From Irpex lacteus (lineage: Eukaryota > Basidiomycota > Agaricomycetes > Polyporales > Irpicaceae): a stretch of 64,000 bases of DNA. The translations under genes and the position numbers were made by a program. The notes beneath the pieces are model-generated. The model saw only the letters and a program-made list of their open reading frames with translations, made no database searches and was not told the origin of the DNA. Location of the stretch: assembly GCA_001986395.2 (NCBI GenBank), contig MQVO02000001.1, positions 3,038,001 through 3,102,000 on the forward strand. Reading direction: 5' to 3'. Shown one piece after another: positions 11,805 to 23,596 of this stretch (position 1 is the first letter of the stretch; every line of letters begins with the position of its first letter).

Positions 11805-12686
11805 ATGAGCCCGGTCTACTACGCCTACGCAAAGCACGTACGTACTGCCAACCCTTTGTCTGTCACGAAGTATGCTTACCACTGTGCCCATGTTTCGGCT
11901 AGGCGACGAATGAAGTCACCTACCGATACCTCATAGTCTTCGCCACCCGTTCTGTCGCAGACGAATGGTGGCGTATGGTATCGACCACCACCAGCACCCC
12001 AGTAGCAGGCACTATCAAGCGCATCACACCTCAGCTTTACACCCACGACCCAGGAAAAGTCAATATCATACAGACAATAGCGCAGAACAATGTTGCCGCA
12101 CAATTGTCGACGCAGATAGTCTTCGTGCTCCAATCGAACCGCGATGCGGCTGTCCCCTTCGAGATTATCCCTCCCGTGCCCAGAGACTTTGCGGATCATC
12201 TTAGTGGCAATTGGTGGATATTCATATCTCAGACTTGTGGAATATGGGTAGCATGATGCGCTAACTCGCTGTACCCATAGGTTCTACATACGCACTCCAG
12301 GTCCCAACCCTGCCTACTGGTACTACACCACAGCAGATAAATCCGGAGTCGTTGTCGCATCCCACCGCCAGAGCACCCGTTTTCGCATTACAGCCGTCGG
12401 CAGCGATGTCAAACGTGGAACAGTTCTGATCAACAGCGACCTGATCGACATATCCTTCTGGGGAGGAAAGCTCAATACTGCAGGTAACGGCGCCCTCAGA
12501 GCCGCAGAAAGGGCCGATCAGTTCAAGTTTGGCGACTTCTTTGGGGGATCGAGTGGGTATCGTATCAACGCGTACGGGGAGAATATTGTTGGGGGATTGT
12601 GGCACAACACGGTTATCAAGACGGACAAGGACGATGCTCAGGAGTGGGAGTTAAGTCTTGAGGGGGCTGTTGGCCAGGATCAATAG
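11805..12686 (+). CDS. Unrecognised soluble protein, tandem family copy A
   Basis: Phase-checked three-exon model (11805-11837, 11903-12213, 12281-12686), 249 residues. There is no signal peptide or membrane segment. The composition suggests a beta-rich fold: YRYLIVFATRSVADEWWRMV near the N-terminus, ITPQLYTHDP, FVLQSNRDAAVPFEIIPPVP, FYIRTPGPNPAYWYY and GSSGYRINAYGENIVGG. It is about 70% identical by eye to the copy at 15417, with identical intron positions and the same 11-codon-scale first exon. I do not recognise the family. The aromatic-rich, domain-sized architecture could suit a lectin-like or ligand-binding protein, but nothing in the sequence proves this. Coding status is strongly supported by paralogue conservation across splice sites. 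Confidence 0.8.
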
Positions 12687-13195
12687 TTGGTATTGCTATG
12701 GGTAACATTTGATCAGAGTCGGGTGAGCTGACAATCTCTGGTGTTTTCTAGATGGATAGCTCCCAAGTGAATAACCATAATCGGCATGGATTGGATTCTT
12801 TGGAACACGAGGAATCAGGTTCAATACGGGTGGAAGTATGTCGAGGCTGTATACACTAATTCATGAGACTTGTCGGATTGTGATTGATTATGCCAGTGAT
12901 GACGATGACCATGAAATCGTACGTGTTTGGAAATGACTACTTACAGTGGACTGATACCGGAAATATGTGTCAGTAGATAATCTGAGATATTCTTTCTATC
13001 TCTTGAGGATACCCTTTTTCCTTCGGGTATCTACTGAGCAATGACTGCAATAGTAACACAGTCGACACGGTCCCTAACTTGAACCAGAGTTGTTTGTGTC
13101 AAGTGATCGTGTTTTTCAACTTTCATTACACCGCGTCTCTTGAGTCTTACCATCATCCAGCTGTACGACATCCCTCTTACCTAGCTAAAACTACT
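12687..13195. other. 3' flank of gene A, partly shared with its paralogue
   Basis: The flank contains AATCAGGTTCAATACGGGTGGAAGTATG-type text (about 12809-12840), also seen at about 10390 and, more diverged, at 16425. It is therefore part of the duplicated unit. No gene seen. Confidence 0.45.
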
Positions 13196-14096
13196 ATGTA
13201 CATTTAGCTCCCGGAAGAAATCCTTGACGCAATCCTGAAGCCACAAGTCTACAAGTCCATACCCGACTTGTTCACAAAAGACCGCGGATGGACCTACGGA
13301 GGCATCCAGCCTGAGCGTCGGCGGCGGATACCTTCTCACCTCCTGCTCGTGTGCAAGAAATGGCGACGAATCACCACACCTTTCCTTTACGAAACCGTGC
13401 AACTCATAACCGACGAAGACACTGAACTGCTTGCAAGGACGTTGAGTGGGACACCTGCTTTTGGGGCCTACATCCGCAACCTTCGTCTCGACGGCGGATA
13501 TGCGAAACATCTGGAGACGGTCGTCAAGTGTGCACCGAATGTACGGATTCTCTCTATCGATCTGGATGTCATGTCCAGGAACTCATTGACTGGACTAATG
13601 TGCTCCTTGCCGTTGTTCGACCCGGTCGAGCTTTACTTGCACTTACTGGTCATGTTCCACCAAAACAAGAAGTTCGAATTCGATCAAATCACTGCGGCCG
13701 TGTTCGACGCGATGAAAAACTGGAAAGAGTTGGTGCGTCTAATGTGCTTTTCTTTTTCTCCTCCTCAAGCTTAGTACTACAATTCTGTCGTAGAAAGTAC
13801 TCGTTTTCAACGCATGCAATCGCCCTTGGGTGGACATTGCCGGCCAAACCCCGAAAGCACTATCAGCCCTCCCCAACCTGCAGGAAATAGGTCTTCACAA
13901 AGAGGATCTATGCCATCTGCTACCGCTGGAAACCTTCTGCCAGGTCGTTCGTGAGACGAAGATCTCTAGGATTCGGTGCTATGGCCCTGACGGATCTCTG
14001 GAGCGAACGTATAACTGGGATCGTGTTCCGGACGATATTAGGAAGTTGATCGTCTATCAGGGGACTGCCAGAGATCATTCAAAGTATGCAATGTAA
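13196..14096 (+). CDS. F-box protein, cluster member 1 (start uncertain)
   Basis: Exon 1 runs to 13732 and exon 2 is 13794-14096, phase 0 at the junction. The protein starts with an F-box LPEEILDAILKP, then HLLLVCKKWRRITTPFLYE, and continues as a leucine-rich C-terminal region (YIRNLRLDGGYAKHLETVVK, APNVRILSIDLDVMSRN, IRCYGPDGSL). F-box proteins are substrate receptors of SCF ubiquitin ligases; this paralogue set recurs at 20.9, 22.5 and 28.3 kb. Aligned with those, the expected start ATG is at 13196, but codon 4 is TAG (13205-13207). Either the TTTAG is a splice acceptor and an upstream exon supplies the start, translation begins later (ATG at 13268), or the gene is freshly broken. The rest of the frame is open and conserved. 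Confidence 0.65.
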
Positions 14097-15321
14097 GTCG
14101 TGTCAGTGGACGTTCTCACTCCAGTATTTTGTGCATTCGAGCTCACGTTTTACACTTGATAGTACATATTGCCGATCAAAAAACAGCTATTACTATGATA
14201 CTAGCGAACCTGAGTCAGACGATTCAGAGGCTTTCGAGTGATGGACACATAGTACACCATCCATTCATTGCGAATGGTGCGTCGAATATAGTCTCTTACC
14301 CCGTATCTGACTCACGAGCAGCGTTGTAGTCGCGTGTGAACTGTATATGCCAGCATCCCAGACGTCTCTGTTGAGAGGGGTTGTAACCACCGAGTCTGCT
14401 GGCGCAATGGTTTGATTCTTTGCGATCTTCGAGGCGGGCTGTACCTACCATCCAAGGACGTGGATCTTACCGATCACCGAATACAGACTTTCATCCGTTA
14501 TACCTGCAACATGCATTCGCACGAGGTCATCAGCATATAACCACCGGGCCGCTTCCATACCGGTGCTTGTATGGACCATATTGCTTAGGGTCCAGCGTTA
14601 GCGTGACGATGTGATAGTATTCAGTTCTACTCGTGGTGCAGCATTCCTCTGTTCGAAGTCGCAATCAATATTACAAGGGTCTTGCAATTCGACGTAGACC
14701 GTCAGTTGGTCTCATGGCATACGGTACGTCACTCGTGATCACGTTCGATGTCGTACTCAAGTTATGAATGTCCAGATATATTGGCATTGGGTTATGCCGT
14801 GCCACGGCTAATGGGGCTCGACATCATACCCCTAACATAGAAGGTTACAGGCACTGTAGTGCGTACTGCGTCTTATAGCCCATGAACTATCATTGTCGCT
14901 TCGGAGAGATGGAAGGTGCGATGTTCCACCTTGTTTGGTTTTGTACGCTCACCATGTCACCCTCCATAACTCTATAGTACTTACTACACTATTCATCAAT
15001 GGGCGCTATAGGCAGTCTTCCACGACGCATTTTGTATACTCAGGCATGGAGAATCACTCGCAGCGTTACAATCGCCGAATGTCGTGATCATGGCAGACAA
15101 GCTCATAATTAATATTGTGGTGCTCAGACTCGGAGTCAGCCATGCACCGCGTCACATATTGTCGGTGCTCGGCTCTTCCGAGTCGTTTGGAGAACTAACA
15201 ACCATACCTTCCATTGCCTGCTCAGACAGCACAGTTCCCACAGCCGTTGGGAGATAGGGAGGAGCACTTATCTATCTTGACGCTTTGACTTGTATGCACA
15301 GGGCTCACTATGAAGAAGACG
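14097..15321. other. Gene-free stretch between F-box gene 1 and gene B
   Basis: Only short frames without features. I cannot find exons, a recognisable transposon or RNA gene. The right end is the upstream region of the gene at 15417. Confidence 0.35.
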
Positions 15322-15333
15322 TATAAAAGGCCT
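15322..15333 (+). promoter_or_regulatory. TATA box of gene B (TATAAAAGGCCT)
   Basis: Identical to the box before gene A and at nearly the same distance (95 bases) from the start codon at 15417. Confidence 0.65.
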
Positions 15334-15416
15334 GTTAGACCTGCTGTATGAGCTTCAGACAGAGTTCACTCGAACACGATCCCAACCTCACTCTTTGCAT
15401 ACTAACCTGAGCAGCA

Positions 15417-16297
15417 ATGGCCCCCTTCTACGCATACGCTAAGCACGTACGTACCGCTGACCCTTCGCCTCTCACATATCATACATTAAGCTCACCGCTA
15501 TACTCTACTACCTTTTTCATTCTTTAGGTGAGCGAGGAGACAACCTGGCGATACCTCATTGTCTTTTCCACCCGCGCCGTTGCCGATGAATGGTGGCGCG
15601 TGGTATCTACAACCACCAACGTCCAAGTCGCTGGCACCATACAGCGCATCACGCCCCAGTTCTACACCCACGATCCAAACAAAATACTCATTTCCAACAC
15701 GATCCTGCCGAACAACGTCGCCGCACAGTTCTCGACGAAGATGTTCTTCGTACTTCAGACCAACCGCGACGCGGCTGTGCCCTTTGAGGTCATTCCTCCT
15801 GTGCCATCCGACTTTGCGGACCATCTCAGCGGTAACTGGTGAGTATTCGCTTCAGGAATTGTCAGGAAAGATGCGCAAACTCAGTACCTCGTAGGTTCTA
15901 CATCCGCACGCCAGGTCCAAACCCCGCCTACTGGTACTACGACAGCCGCACCGGCGTCGTCGTCGCCTCCAGAAACCACAGCACGCGCTTCCGCATCACA
16001 GCCGTCTCCGACGACATCAAGTCCGGCACCGTCTTGATAAACAGCGACTTGGTCGAGCTCTCCTTCTTTGGCGGCAAGATCCAGGCTGTGGGCAACGGCA
16101 GCCTCGTGCGCGCAGACAAGGCCGAGCAGTTCACGTTTGGCAGCTTCTTTGGCGGCTCGAGTGGGTATCGCATTAATTCGTATGGGAAGACGGTAGTTGG
16201 GGGGTTACCTAACAGTGCGATTATCAAGACGGATAAGGATGACAGTGACTCGCAGAAGTGGGAGTTGAGTCTTGAGGGTGTTGTTGGAAGTGATTGA
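15417..16297 (+). CDS. Unrecognised soluble protein, tandem family copy B
   Basis: Phase-checked three-exon model (15417-15446, 15528-15838, 15895-16297), 247 residues. It starts MAPFYAYAKH, and the exon 2 coding text begins VSEETTWRYLIVFSTRAVAD. Exon 2 is exactly 311 bases in both copies and the intron sites match. Conserved blocks with copy A: WWR(V/M)VSTTT, YTHDP, LQ(T/S)NRDAAVPFE, DFADHLSGNWFYIRTPGPNP, RFRITAV, GTVLINSDL, FFGGSSGYRIN and WELSLEG. No secretion signal, so probably cytoplasmic. Function is unknown. The duplication includes about 100 bases upstream and about 250 bases downstream of the coding region. Confidence 0.8.
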
Positions 16298-16886
16298 GAG
16301 TAAGTGCTACTATGGGCGCACTTGATCAAGGTCGAATGGGCTGACAAGGTCTGTGTTTCTAAACGAGTAGCACCGAAGCCAAGTACGCAACTGTAGCCCA
16401 AACAACTTGTATTCTTTGAAGAAATCAGGTTCAATCATGAGTAGAAGTAATTCACTGCCTTGTAATTATCAACCCACAAGATTCGTCTGCCTGTGATCGA
16501 TGAGCATATGTTTGATAATGCAACAAGTTGTTTGATGAGTGCTTGCTGCCTTCAACAGACTCATCTCAGCTCTTTCAAGTTCACCTTTAGGAGAGTGCGT
16601 CAGTACATGTGATCGCATTCCGGCGCCTTTCGGACCTCGGACCGGAAATTACAGGGTGAATCGTTGTAGCTTGGATGCAAGTCGCGAATTTGAACTTTGT
16701 TGACCCCTTCTCACATGTATAAAGAGGCACAGGGTGGGAGGAGAGTCCATGAGAGTCGTGCTCTCGACGCCCACGACTCTGCAAAGTAAGTGTCATATTT
16801 TCAATCTCCAGCTTTGCCATTCTGTGCTCAATAATCTGGTTCTCAGCCACCGTTGATATACGTGATAGTACTTCAATTGTTCAGCA
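16298..16886. other. 3' flank of gene B and promoter of the dehydrogenase gene
   Basis: 16370-16590 matches the flank of the relic at 10350-10570, so it belongs to the duplicated block. After 16600 the sequence is unique and leads into the start at 16887. Confidence 0.5.
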
Positions 16887-17997
16887 ATGTCAGACTCGAA
16901 GCCTCAAGCAAAGGTAGCCGTCATAACAGGCGCATCCTCCGGTACGCATAATACTCCCTAAGCTCATTCATATGACATTGAGCATGGACATAACATAGGC
17001 ATCGGAAAGACTACAGCCATCACGTTCGCCAAAGCGGGCTGGTCTGTCGTTCTATTTGCCAGACGTGCAGACCGTCTGCACGAGACCGTCGCCGAATGCC
17101 CGGATGCAGAGAAGACATTGATCGTGCAAGGAGACGTAACAGACGAGGCGGCTGTGGAAAGACTCTTCAAGGAAGCCGTTGCACGTTTCGGTGCGTTTTC
17201 CTTCTGGCGTCCCTGTGGTCTCGAGCACTCACGTGTTTCATCACTAAATTGCATATGTAGGTCGTGTCGACGTATTATTCAACGTACGTTCCCTTACCTC
17301 ACCATCCCACACTCACACTCACCCATAACTTGAACCCCACCCTTGCACAGAACGCAGGCATCTCCCACCCCGCCCTCCCCATCGACCAACTCTCCCTCTC
17401 CAACTGGCAGTCCACCGTCGACGTAAACCTCACCGGCCCCTTCCTAGCTTCTCGCGAAGCCTTCAAAGTCTTTAAATCCCAGTCCCCTCCGGGCGGACGC
17501 ATCATTAACAACGGGTCCATCGCGGCGTACGCGCCGAGATTGTACGCTGTGGGGTATACGGCGACGAAGCATGCGGTGCTTGGGCTGACGAAGGCGTTGC
17601 ATTTGGAGGGGCGTATGCATAATATTGCTGTGACGCAGATTGACATTGGTGGGTAGAGTTTCGTCTCCCTTCTGTGCTGGTGGATTAATAGGTGGTGTGA
17701 CTGATATCGAATTGTCTGTTTTGCAGGTAACGCACTCACTGACCTCACAGCCGAGAAGACTGGGGGATCTCTCCAAGCAGATGGGTCGTTCAAGCCTGAA
17801 CCAACGTTCGACGTGAAGCATGTGGCGAATAGCATTCTGCATATCGCTGAACTCCCGCTGGACGTTACGGTTCTCACGTTTAACATCATGTACGTGTTGT
17901 GTTGCGTTGTTCACGCAGGACTGTCTGTATTAATGAGGATGCTGACTGGATGGTTGGGTGTAGGGCGACGACGATGCCTTTTGTTGGTAGAGGGTAG
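16887..17997 (+). CDS. Short-chain dehydrogenase/reductase (SDR)
   Basis: Phase-checked six-exon model (16887-16941, 16999-17190, 17261-17283, 17351-17648, 17727-17889, 17964-17997), 254 residues, the usual size of a classical SDR. The Rossmann dinucleotide motif TGASSGIG is at about residues 15-22, followed by [11 protein letters not shown] and [16 protein letters not shown] follows, and the catalytic part reads [20 protein letters not shown] then K, supplying Ser, Tyr and Lys. The arginine pair after the second strand (FARRADR) suggests NADP(H) preference, an inference only. The substrate cannot be told. A 23-base exon 3 is notable. The gene ends 199 bases from the stop of the convergent hydrolase gene. 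Confidence 0.88.
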
Positions 17998-18196
17998 AGA
18001 ATACTTGCCGGGGAAGCAGAAATTAGGAAGGAAAGATCAAAGCTATTGACAACACCAGTGCATAAGCATCGGCGTGCCGATCTATCTATGTATCTATGTC
18101 TACTACATACAGCCCCTGCCAGTCTCTCTATCGAATTGGAAGATTGCCTACATATATGTGCTCACACCTCATATTACATAGTCTCGTCAACGTCAC

Positions 18197-19673
18197 CTAC
18201 AACAACCCAAACAACCTCCCAATCTCATCCTGCACCCCCTCCTGCGTCCCAATCTTCGCATGGCTCCCCCAGAACGTCTCCACATAAACCACCTTACTCA
18301 CCTTCCCATCCTTCCCACCGTCGAACTCCTCTACCACGCCAAAACTCGCCACCTCCCTCCTCCGCACCAACGTACTCCTCACTTTGCGTCTCTCCTCCTG
18401 TGCGTCTGTGAATGCTTTGAAGTCTTCTGCAGAGAAGGGGGAGCCGGGGGCGGAGGGGAGTGTGACGGGTTGTGGTGGGAGGAGCGGCTCGAGGAGGGCG
18501 TCGAGGAGGGTGCGAGAGTGCGTGTGGGGGATGTCGAAGTCGTCTTGGGAGTGGGCGATTAGGGTTGGAGCGTTAAAGTCCTTTGTGCGTTTGGGAAATT
18601 GAATCAACACAGCTCGGCCTGTAAGAAGTAAGAAGGGCAGAGAATCCACGTACCTGGATGACAGAGAGCGTGTCAAACTCGTGACGCAGGAGCCGTTTCA
18701 TAAGTTCTACATTACCACAACGCGATCAGCAGCGGCTCAGAGAGATTAACCCGATGCGATGACAGAGACCACTCACTGATCCCCAAAGGGAAAGTCTGCA
18801 ACGGCTGCAAAACCGGCACACCCAGAATCGCATACGTCTCCAGGAGCTTCGACACACTCGTAAACGGCGCAAGAAGCACAATCCCTCTCGGCCTCACCCC
18901 CTCCGCGCTCAGCCTCCTCGCCAACTGCGCAGCCACGCCCGTACCCAGACTATGTCCCACAACAACTATATCCTCAGCCTTCGCGCCGCCTTCATCAATA
19001 AGCCATCTCCACGAGGCATAGGCGTCGGTGACGAGCCCTTCGTGCGAGGGTGTGCCGGTGCTGTCGCCGAAGCCACGGTAGTCGGGCGCGAAGACGTTTG
19101 CGTGGAGGCGGGAGGTGAAGCCGAGGTAGGTCTTTACGCGCCATTCGACGGCGCGGGTGGCTGCTGCGCCGTGCAGGAAGAGGATGGTGGGTCGATGGGA
19201 AGTTGCTTCGCGGATTACTTGTGCGTTGGGAGGGTCGATAGGTACGAGAGCGGGGGAGGCACGGAGTCGTTGTTGGTGGTAGGGGTCGTTGAGGACGAAC
19301 CATGCGCCAAGGGTTTCGTTGTCGGGTGTTGGGAAGTGCAGGTTGGCAGTCTTGCCGGCTGTAGTAGTCGTGGTGAGTGTCAGCTATCTTCGGGTGGCTC
19401 TGGAAGGGGAGAAACGTACGGGCGAGGCTGTATTGTTCTGGCGCGGAGAAGTTGGCGAAGAGGGGAATGGGAAGTATCTTGTGCTGGTACACGAAGCTTG
19501 CAGTATAGATGAGAGACGTCCGAAGTATACGTATTCAAATGAGTCACTTACTGTCTCTGTATTGACGGTGTTACGAGCACACCGATCAATACTGGGTACG
19601 CCAGTCCTAGGAAGAGGAAGAAGTGTCTGACGGCGGAGAACAGGCTCCCGTCATGTGGCGGAAGGCCCAGCAT
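18197..19673 (-). CDS. ABHD12-type alpha/beta hydrolase (lysophospholipase/monoacylglycerol lipase family)
   Basis: Phase-checked five-exon model (19673-19552, 19496-19420, 19358-18777, 18706-18654, 18580-18197), 405 residues. An N-terminal membrane segment (FFLFLGLAYPVLIGVLV) precedes the family stretch VYQHKILPIPLFANFSAPEQ and PGKTANLHFPTPDNETLGAW. The fold follows: TILFLHG oxyanion strand, FAPDYRGFGDSTG, nucleophile elbow VVGHSLGTG, acid region LIAHSQDDFDIPHTHS, and histidine in WGSHAKIG. The whole Ser-Asp-His triad is present. ABHD12 enzymes are membrane-anchored serine hydrolases acting on lysophosphatidylserine or monoacylglycerols at the ER. The last intron uses an AAAG acceptor, chosen because it alone keeps the frame into DFNAPTLIAH. 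An untranslated first exon upstream of 19673 is possible. Confidence 0.87.
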
Positions 19674-20936
19674 CCTATCGCCCAAACATAGCGTGAATAT
19701 CATGATGAATACCCGAGGATAGCGTACATACCTTTCTACGCTCGACTTAAGGTGGTCGTGGTTGCTGTCGAGACGCGAGGTTTGCCATCATTTCAGGCAT
19801 GCACGAACGTTGGGGAAGACAAAGCCGCTCGTGGGTTGCACAACTTGAACAGCGACTACCATGTCCACATTCGACTCAATCTCTTCGCTCAACCTTACTG
19901 CTTCCTGTTTCACTCTACATCAACCTCCCTTATGACCGCCATAGCAGGAGACATCAAAGAAGCAACGCCCCACCTTCCCGATGAAGCAATGGCTACGCCC
20001 ATGCATCTCATCCTCCCCGCCTCTCCTTCCTCGGGTGTCGGTGCTCTCTATCTTGTCTCTCTCGCGGCCTTCTTTGGCCATGAGCTCCTCACATCTCATT
20101 CAATTGGTGCGCTCGTACAAGTTATCGAGGCTGCTTGGCTCGCGGGGGTCGAAGGTATAGAGAATCTGGAGAGGTACCAAGTGGATATCCTGGACAGTGC
20201 CAAGGTGAATTTGAAGCTTGAAGCCTCATCTGGAGGCCGCTATAAGGTGGATTGACGAGAGATTAATGAAGGTGGTGAATGTGCTTGTACATTGTCAGGA
20301 GGTGCGTGCATGCCTTAGTAAGTGCTCTGACGAAATTACTCGAATGACCTCATGCGTTTTGGATAGGGAGTCTCGAGGTCCAGCTCGGTGGTCATCGCGT
20401 ACCCAATGTACACACAGGATATGTCCTACGATGATGCTTTAGCATTAGTGAAGCGACGTCGTGCATGTGTGAAGCCGAATCGAGGTTTCGCCAGGTGTGT
20501 GAAGGTGTCGCTGGCTGCTCTTTGCTCATGCCCGTCGTATCCCAAGCACTGACGAAACGCGCTGATTTATGGAACATAGGTGCTTAAGCGAATGGAATGT
20601 CATATAAACTCATTTACCGTTATAAGTAATCCGGCCTATGCAATTCGCTTTAACGACAGACAGCTGAACCCAATGCGGATTGACATCACGCTTCTTCGTC
20701 GACTTGCAAAGCCCCAGATTCAATTCTTAGTTGTGTACCCCCGATGACAACAGAGGGGGAAATCGCGCTGAATACCGCAATAAATTCGAGAATCTTGCAG
20801 TTTCATCCTGCACACCCTCCTCCCACATACACTACCTCGACTATTTCCAGGACAGAATTATAGCTCCGAGTCGCTCAAGTCTGAGTCTTGTCCTCGCAGT
20901 CCCATGTTCCTGTTGATCCTGGTACATGCGAGTGAG
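19674..20936. other. Intergenic stretch with one doubtful open frame
   Basis: This is the promoter of the minus-strand hydrolase plus unassigned sequence. The one frame worth noting is listed separately (19932-20255). Confidence 0.35.
19932..20255 (+). CDS. Doubtful small protein
   Basis: An ATG-initiated frame of 107 codons with balanced composition, including LILPASPSSGVGALYLVSLA and VIEAAWLAGVEGIENLERYQ. No signal peptide, no known motif, and no paralogue in the window to support it. It may be a lineage-specific small gene, an exon of a longer gene, or chance. Confidence 0.25.
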   Translation: MTAIAGDIKEATPHLPDEAMATPMHLILPASPSSGVGALYLVSLAAFFGHELLTSHSIGALVQVIEAAWLAGVEGIENLERYQVDILDSAKVNLKLEASSGGRYKVD

Positions 20937-21862
20937 CTATATATTGCGGAGATTTAACAACAGGAATGTCACACACATCCTATTGCATTTACGTTTCCAT
21001 CTAGTCTTCTCACATACAATCCTCTCCTTGAGGTCCAAAGGTACAGTTTTCCAGAACTTCTCATTCTTCATCCGCGTCCCAAGGCATCGTATTGTCCGGA
21101 CCTCGGCAGACCGAAACGCTCCATGGAAACCCTTCCTCGTAAATCCGAGAAGGACTCGAAGAATATCCTCTTCGAGCATAAGCTCATGTAATGTGGGTAC
21201 ATCCGCCAGAATCGTTAGTACTATATCTGCCATCCTGAGACCGTGTCCGGTAAGAAGCACAGATTTCTACGCGTGAAGTTAGCGTAAAGTTGACATGAAG
21301 AGGACCGGAAGTCGCTTGAGTCTCATACTAACCAAATTTCTCCGAGTACCCAGTGCACTTACTACCTTTCCAACAAGTGCCTCCGTCTTCTGATGTGGGC
21401 GGCGACCGCCCAACCCATGCAGGTGAAGCTCTTCGGGGTTTAACAACAGCAAAGAACGCGACAGGCCCGACGTAACTGATCTGGACATAACGTCCAACCG
21501 GATAGACAGTACTCGGATATTGGGCGCGTGCTTGACAACTGTAAGTAAATTTCGACCATAGCCTCCTTCCAAACGAAGACGGCGAATATATTATATTGAC
21601 CGAGAGTTGGCGTAGCGAGGAGTGTTCCCGCAAGTCCCTCTAGATCTACTGCCTTGTCTGACTTGATCTGCAAGCATTCGTAGAATAGAGGCGTGGTCAC
21701 TCGCAACCATCGCTTACACACCAATAGAACGGACGATGACCGAGGAAAGCTTGGACGAGTTGGCAGGAAAGATGAGGGTTGTTCTCTGAAATGTTCGGAG
21801 GATACGTGGAATAGAGGTTTCAGTATTTCGCGTAGGATTTCTTCAGGGAGCCTGTTGACCAT
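20937..21862 (-). pseudogene. F-box protein, cluster member 2, frameshifted
   Basis: Starts MVNRLPEEILREILKPLFHV at 21862 and keeps the F-box and VLLVCKRWLRVTTPLFYE. At about 21585-21596 the paralogues read LGQYIRRLRLEGGYGR. Here four extra bases (an ATAT repeat) sit after the LGQY codons and shift the frame, which would end at a premature stop. In the shifted frame the downstream sequence is well conserved: EGGYGRNLLTVVKHAPNIRV, then an intron (21332-21267) and exon 21266-20937 with SVLLTGHGLRMADIV and VRTIRCLGTRMKN. So it is a recent pseudogene, or carries a sequencing error. The paralogous F-box gene at 22549-23596 is intact. Confidence 0.75.
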
Positions 21863-22548
21863 GGTGAGCGAGATAGTTTACAGCTAAAACGAGAACATTA
21901 GACCACATTTTGTTTTCGTACACACAGAGCGGATCACCGAAAACCCGAATAGAACCAGACACGAGATCCTGAGCCCGCGAAGGTTGAACGTTTCTACTCT
22001 GCCTCAGGGAGACTAGCGACTTGCAATTGCAATGATTCACCTTGACATTGTCGGACCGAGGTCCGGAGGCGCCGGAACGCGATCACATGTTCCGCTGCGG
22101 CCATCCGAGTCGTATCTGCTCGCGGTGGAACGTGTCGTAGTATACACCAGAGGGCGAGTAGGCACACTTGGCCCTCTCAGGCTCAGGTTATACCGTCTTG
22201 AGCCCAACGAATCAAAGTAAGTAGAGCTGTCAGTGTTATTATCAGGGTGCATACTTAAGAGTAACACGATCTATAGGACGCGATTGTAGAATAAGTAATA
22301 GTCAGCAATGCATAGCATATAGAGTCGCAATCATCTAAACCGGTCATACTTGCGTAGCATATAAAATAGCGCGGGTGTAAACTGGATATTACGCGTCCAA
22401 GTCGCCTTCCATCTTCATGGGTAGTATCCCTCGACCTACAAAGGCCGTCAGCTATACTTCTCAGAGTAAGTAGTAGAGCGAAGCCAGACGACTTAGCGTA
22501 CCACTAGATACTCAGAACGTGATCGAACCTGTCGTCAGCATCACAAAG
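21863..22548. other. Intergenic stretch between F-box genes 2 and 3
   Basis: No gene seen. It holds the upstream region of the minus-strand pseudogene and the 3' flank of the next F-box gene. Confidence 0.4.
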
Positions 22549-23596
22549 CTACGCCTCCTCCTCCTGCTCCTCCTCCTCGTCTTCATCCACTATCCCATCG
22601 AACCTAACACACCCGAATGAGCCCACAAACACAAAGCAACAGAAGAAAGACGAGATATCTGCGCACATCCCACGAAGCTGACGCTCAAAGTCCGTCTCCT
22701 CACACACAACCCGCTTCCTAAGCTCCTCCGGCACGCTCTCCCAAAACTCCTCACTCAGCAGCCCAGTCCCATAGCACCGAATAGTCTGAACCCCCGCAGT
22801 CTGCACGGCCTGGTGGAACGCCTCCCCCATCGATCCCGGGTCGAGAAGGACGCGGAGGTTCGCTGAGTGGAGGGCGATTTCGCGCAGGGACGCGGATATC
22901 GATGTGCCTGTGAGGACTCGAAGGGCTATGCGGGTCATGCCCGTGGCGTACCAGACGCCTCCGCCGAAATACACCACCGACTATTTATAATCAGTAGAGT
23001 GTGTGATGTGATATGCGGATGTGAGTAACGCGACATGGAGAGAGAGGGGGGGGGGGGGCTGTGACACGCACGAGAGATTTCCAAGCGGGCAGCGCACCTA
23101 ACACCTTCTCAGTGAGCACCTCCGTCTTCTGGTTCATCCGGCGTCGTGCCAGTCCATGGAGGTGCAACTCTCTCGGGTCAAACAGCGGGAGCGCACGCGT
23201 GAGACCCGACGTCGGGATCTTCGACAGCACGTCCAGCTGTACAGACAACACCCGTACATTCGGCGCGTGCTTGACGACTGCAAGTAGACTCCGTCCGTAG
23301 CCTCCTTCCAAGCGCAGACGCCTTATGTACTGCCCGAGAGAAGGTGTGGCCAGGAGAGTCGAGGCGAGGGCCTCCATGGCTGTGTCTGAGGCGAGTTCGA
23401 GGCATGAGTAGAAGAGAGGGGTGCAGATGCGGTGCCATTGTTTGTTTACGAGGAGGAGGAGCTTGAGGTGGGGACGGGGGTACCGGCTGAGGTGCCGGTC
23501 CCAGTGGGAGGGCTGTGATTGGAATTCTGAGGGAGATACGTGGAAGAGATGCTTTAGTGTTTCGTGGAGGAGTTCTTCGGGGAGTTTGGAGATCAT
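22549..23596 (-). CDS. F-box protein, cluster member 3, intact
   Basis: Phase-checked two-exon model (23596-23072 and 22980-22549), 318 residues. The F-box MISKLPEELLHETLKHLFHV is followed by LLLLVNKQWHRICTPLFYSC. A leucine-rich region follows (YIRRLRLEGGYGRSLLAVVK, APNVRVLSVQLDVLSKIPTS, LTEKVLGALPAWKSL), then ALHSANLRVLLDPGS and VQTIRCYGTGLLSEEFWESV. The tail is strongly acidic (DEDEEEEQEEEA). It probably acts in an SCF ubiquitin ligase, target unknown. The intron begins with a poly-C tract (poly-G on the plus strand near 23047-23058). This is the only one of the four cluster members that is open from a clear start to stop. Confidence 0.82.
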
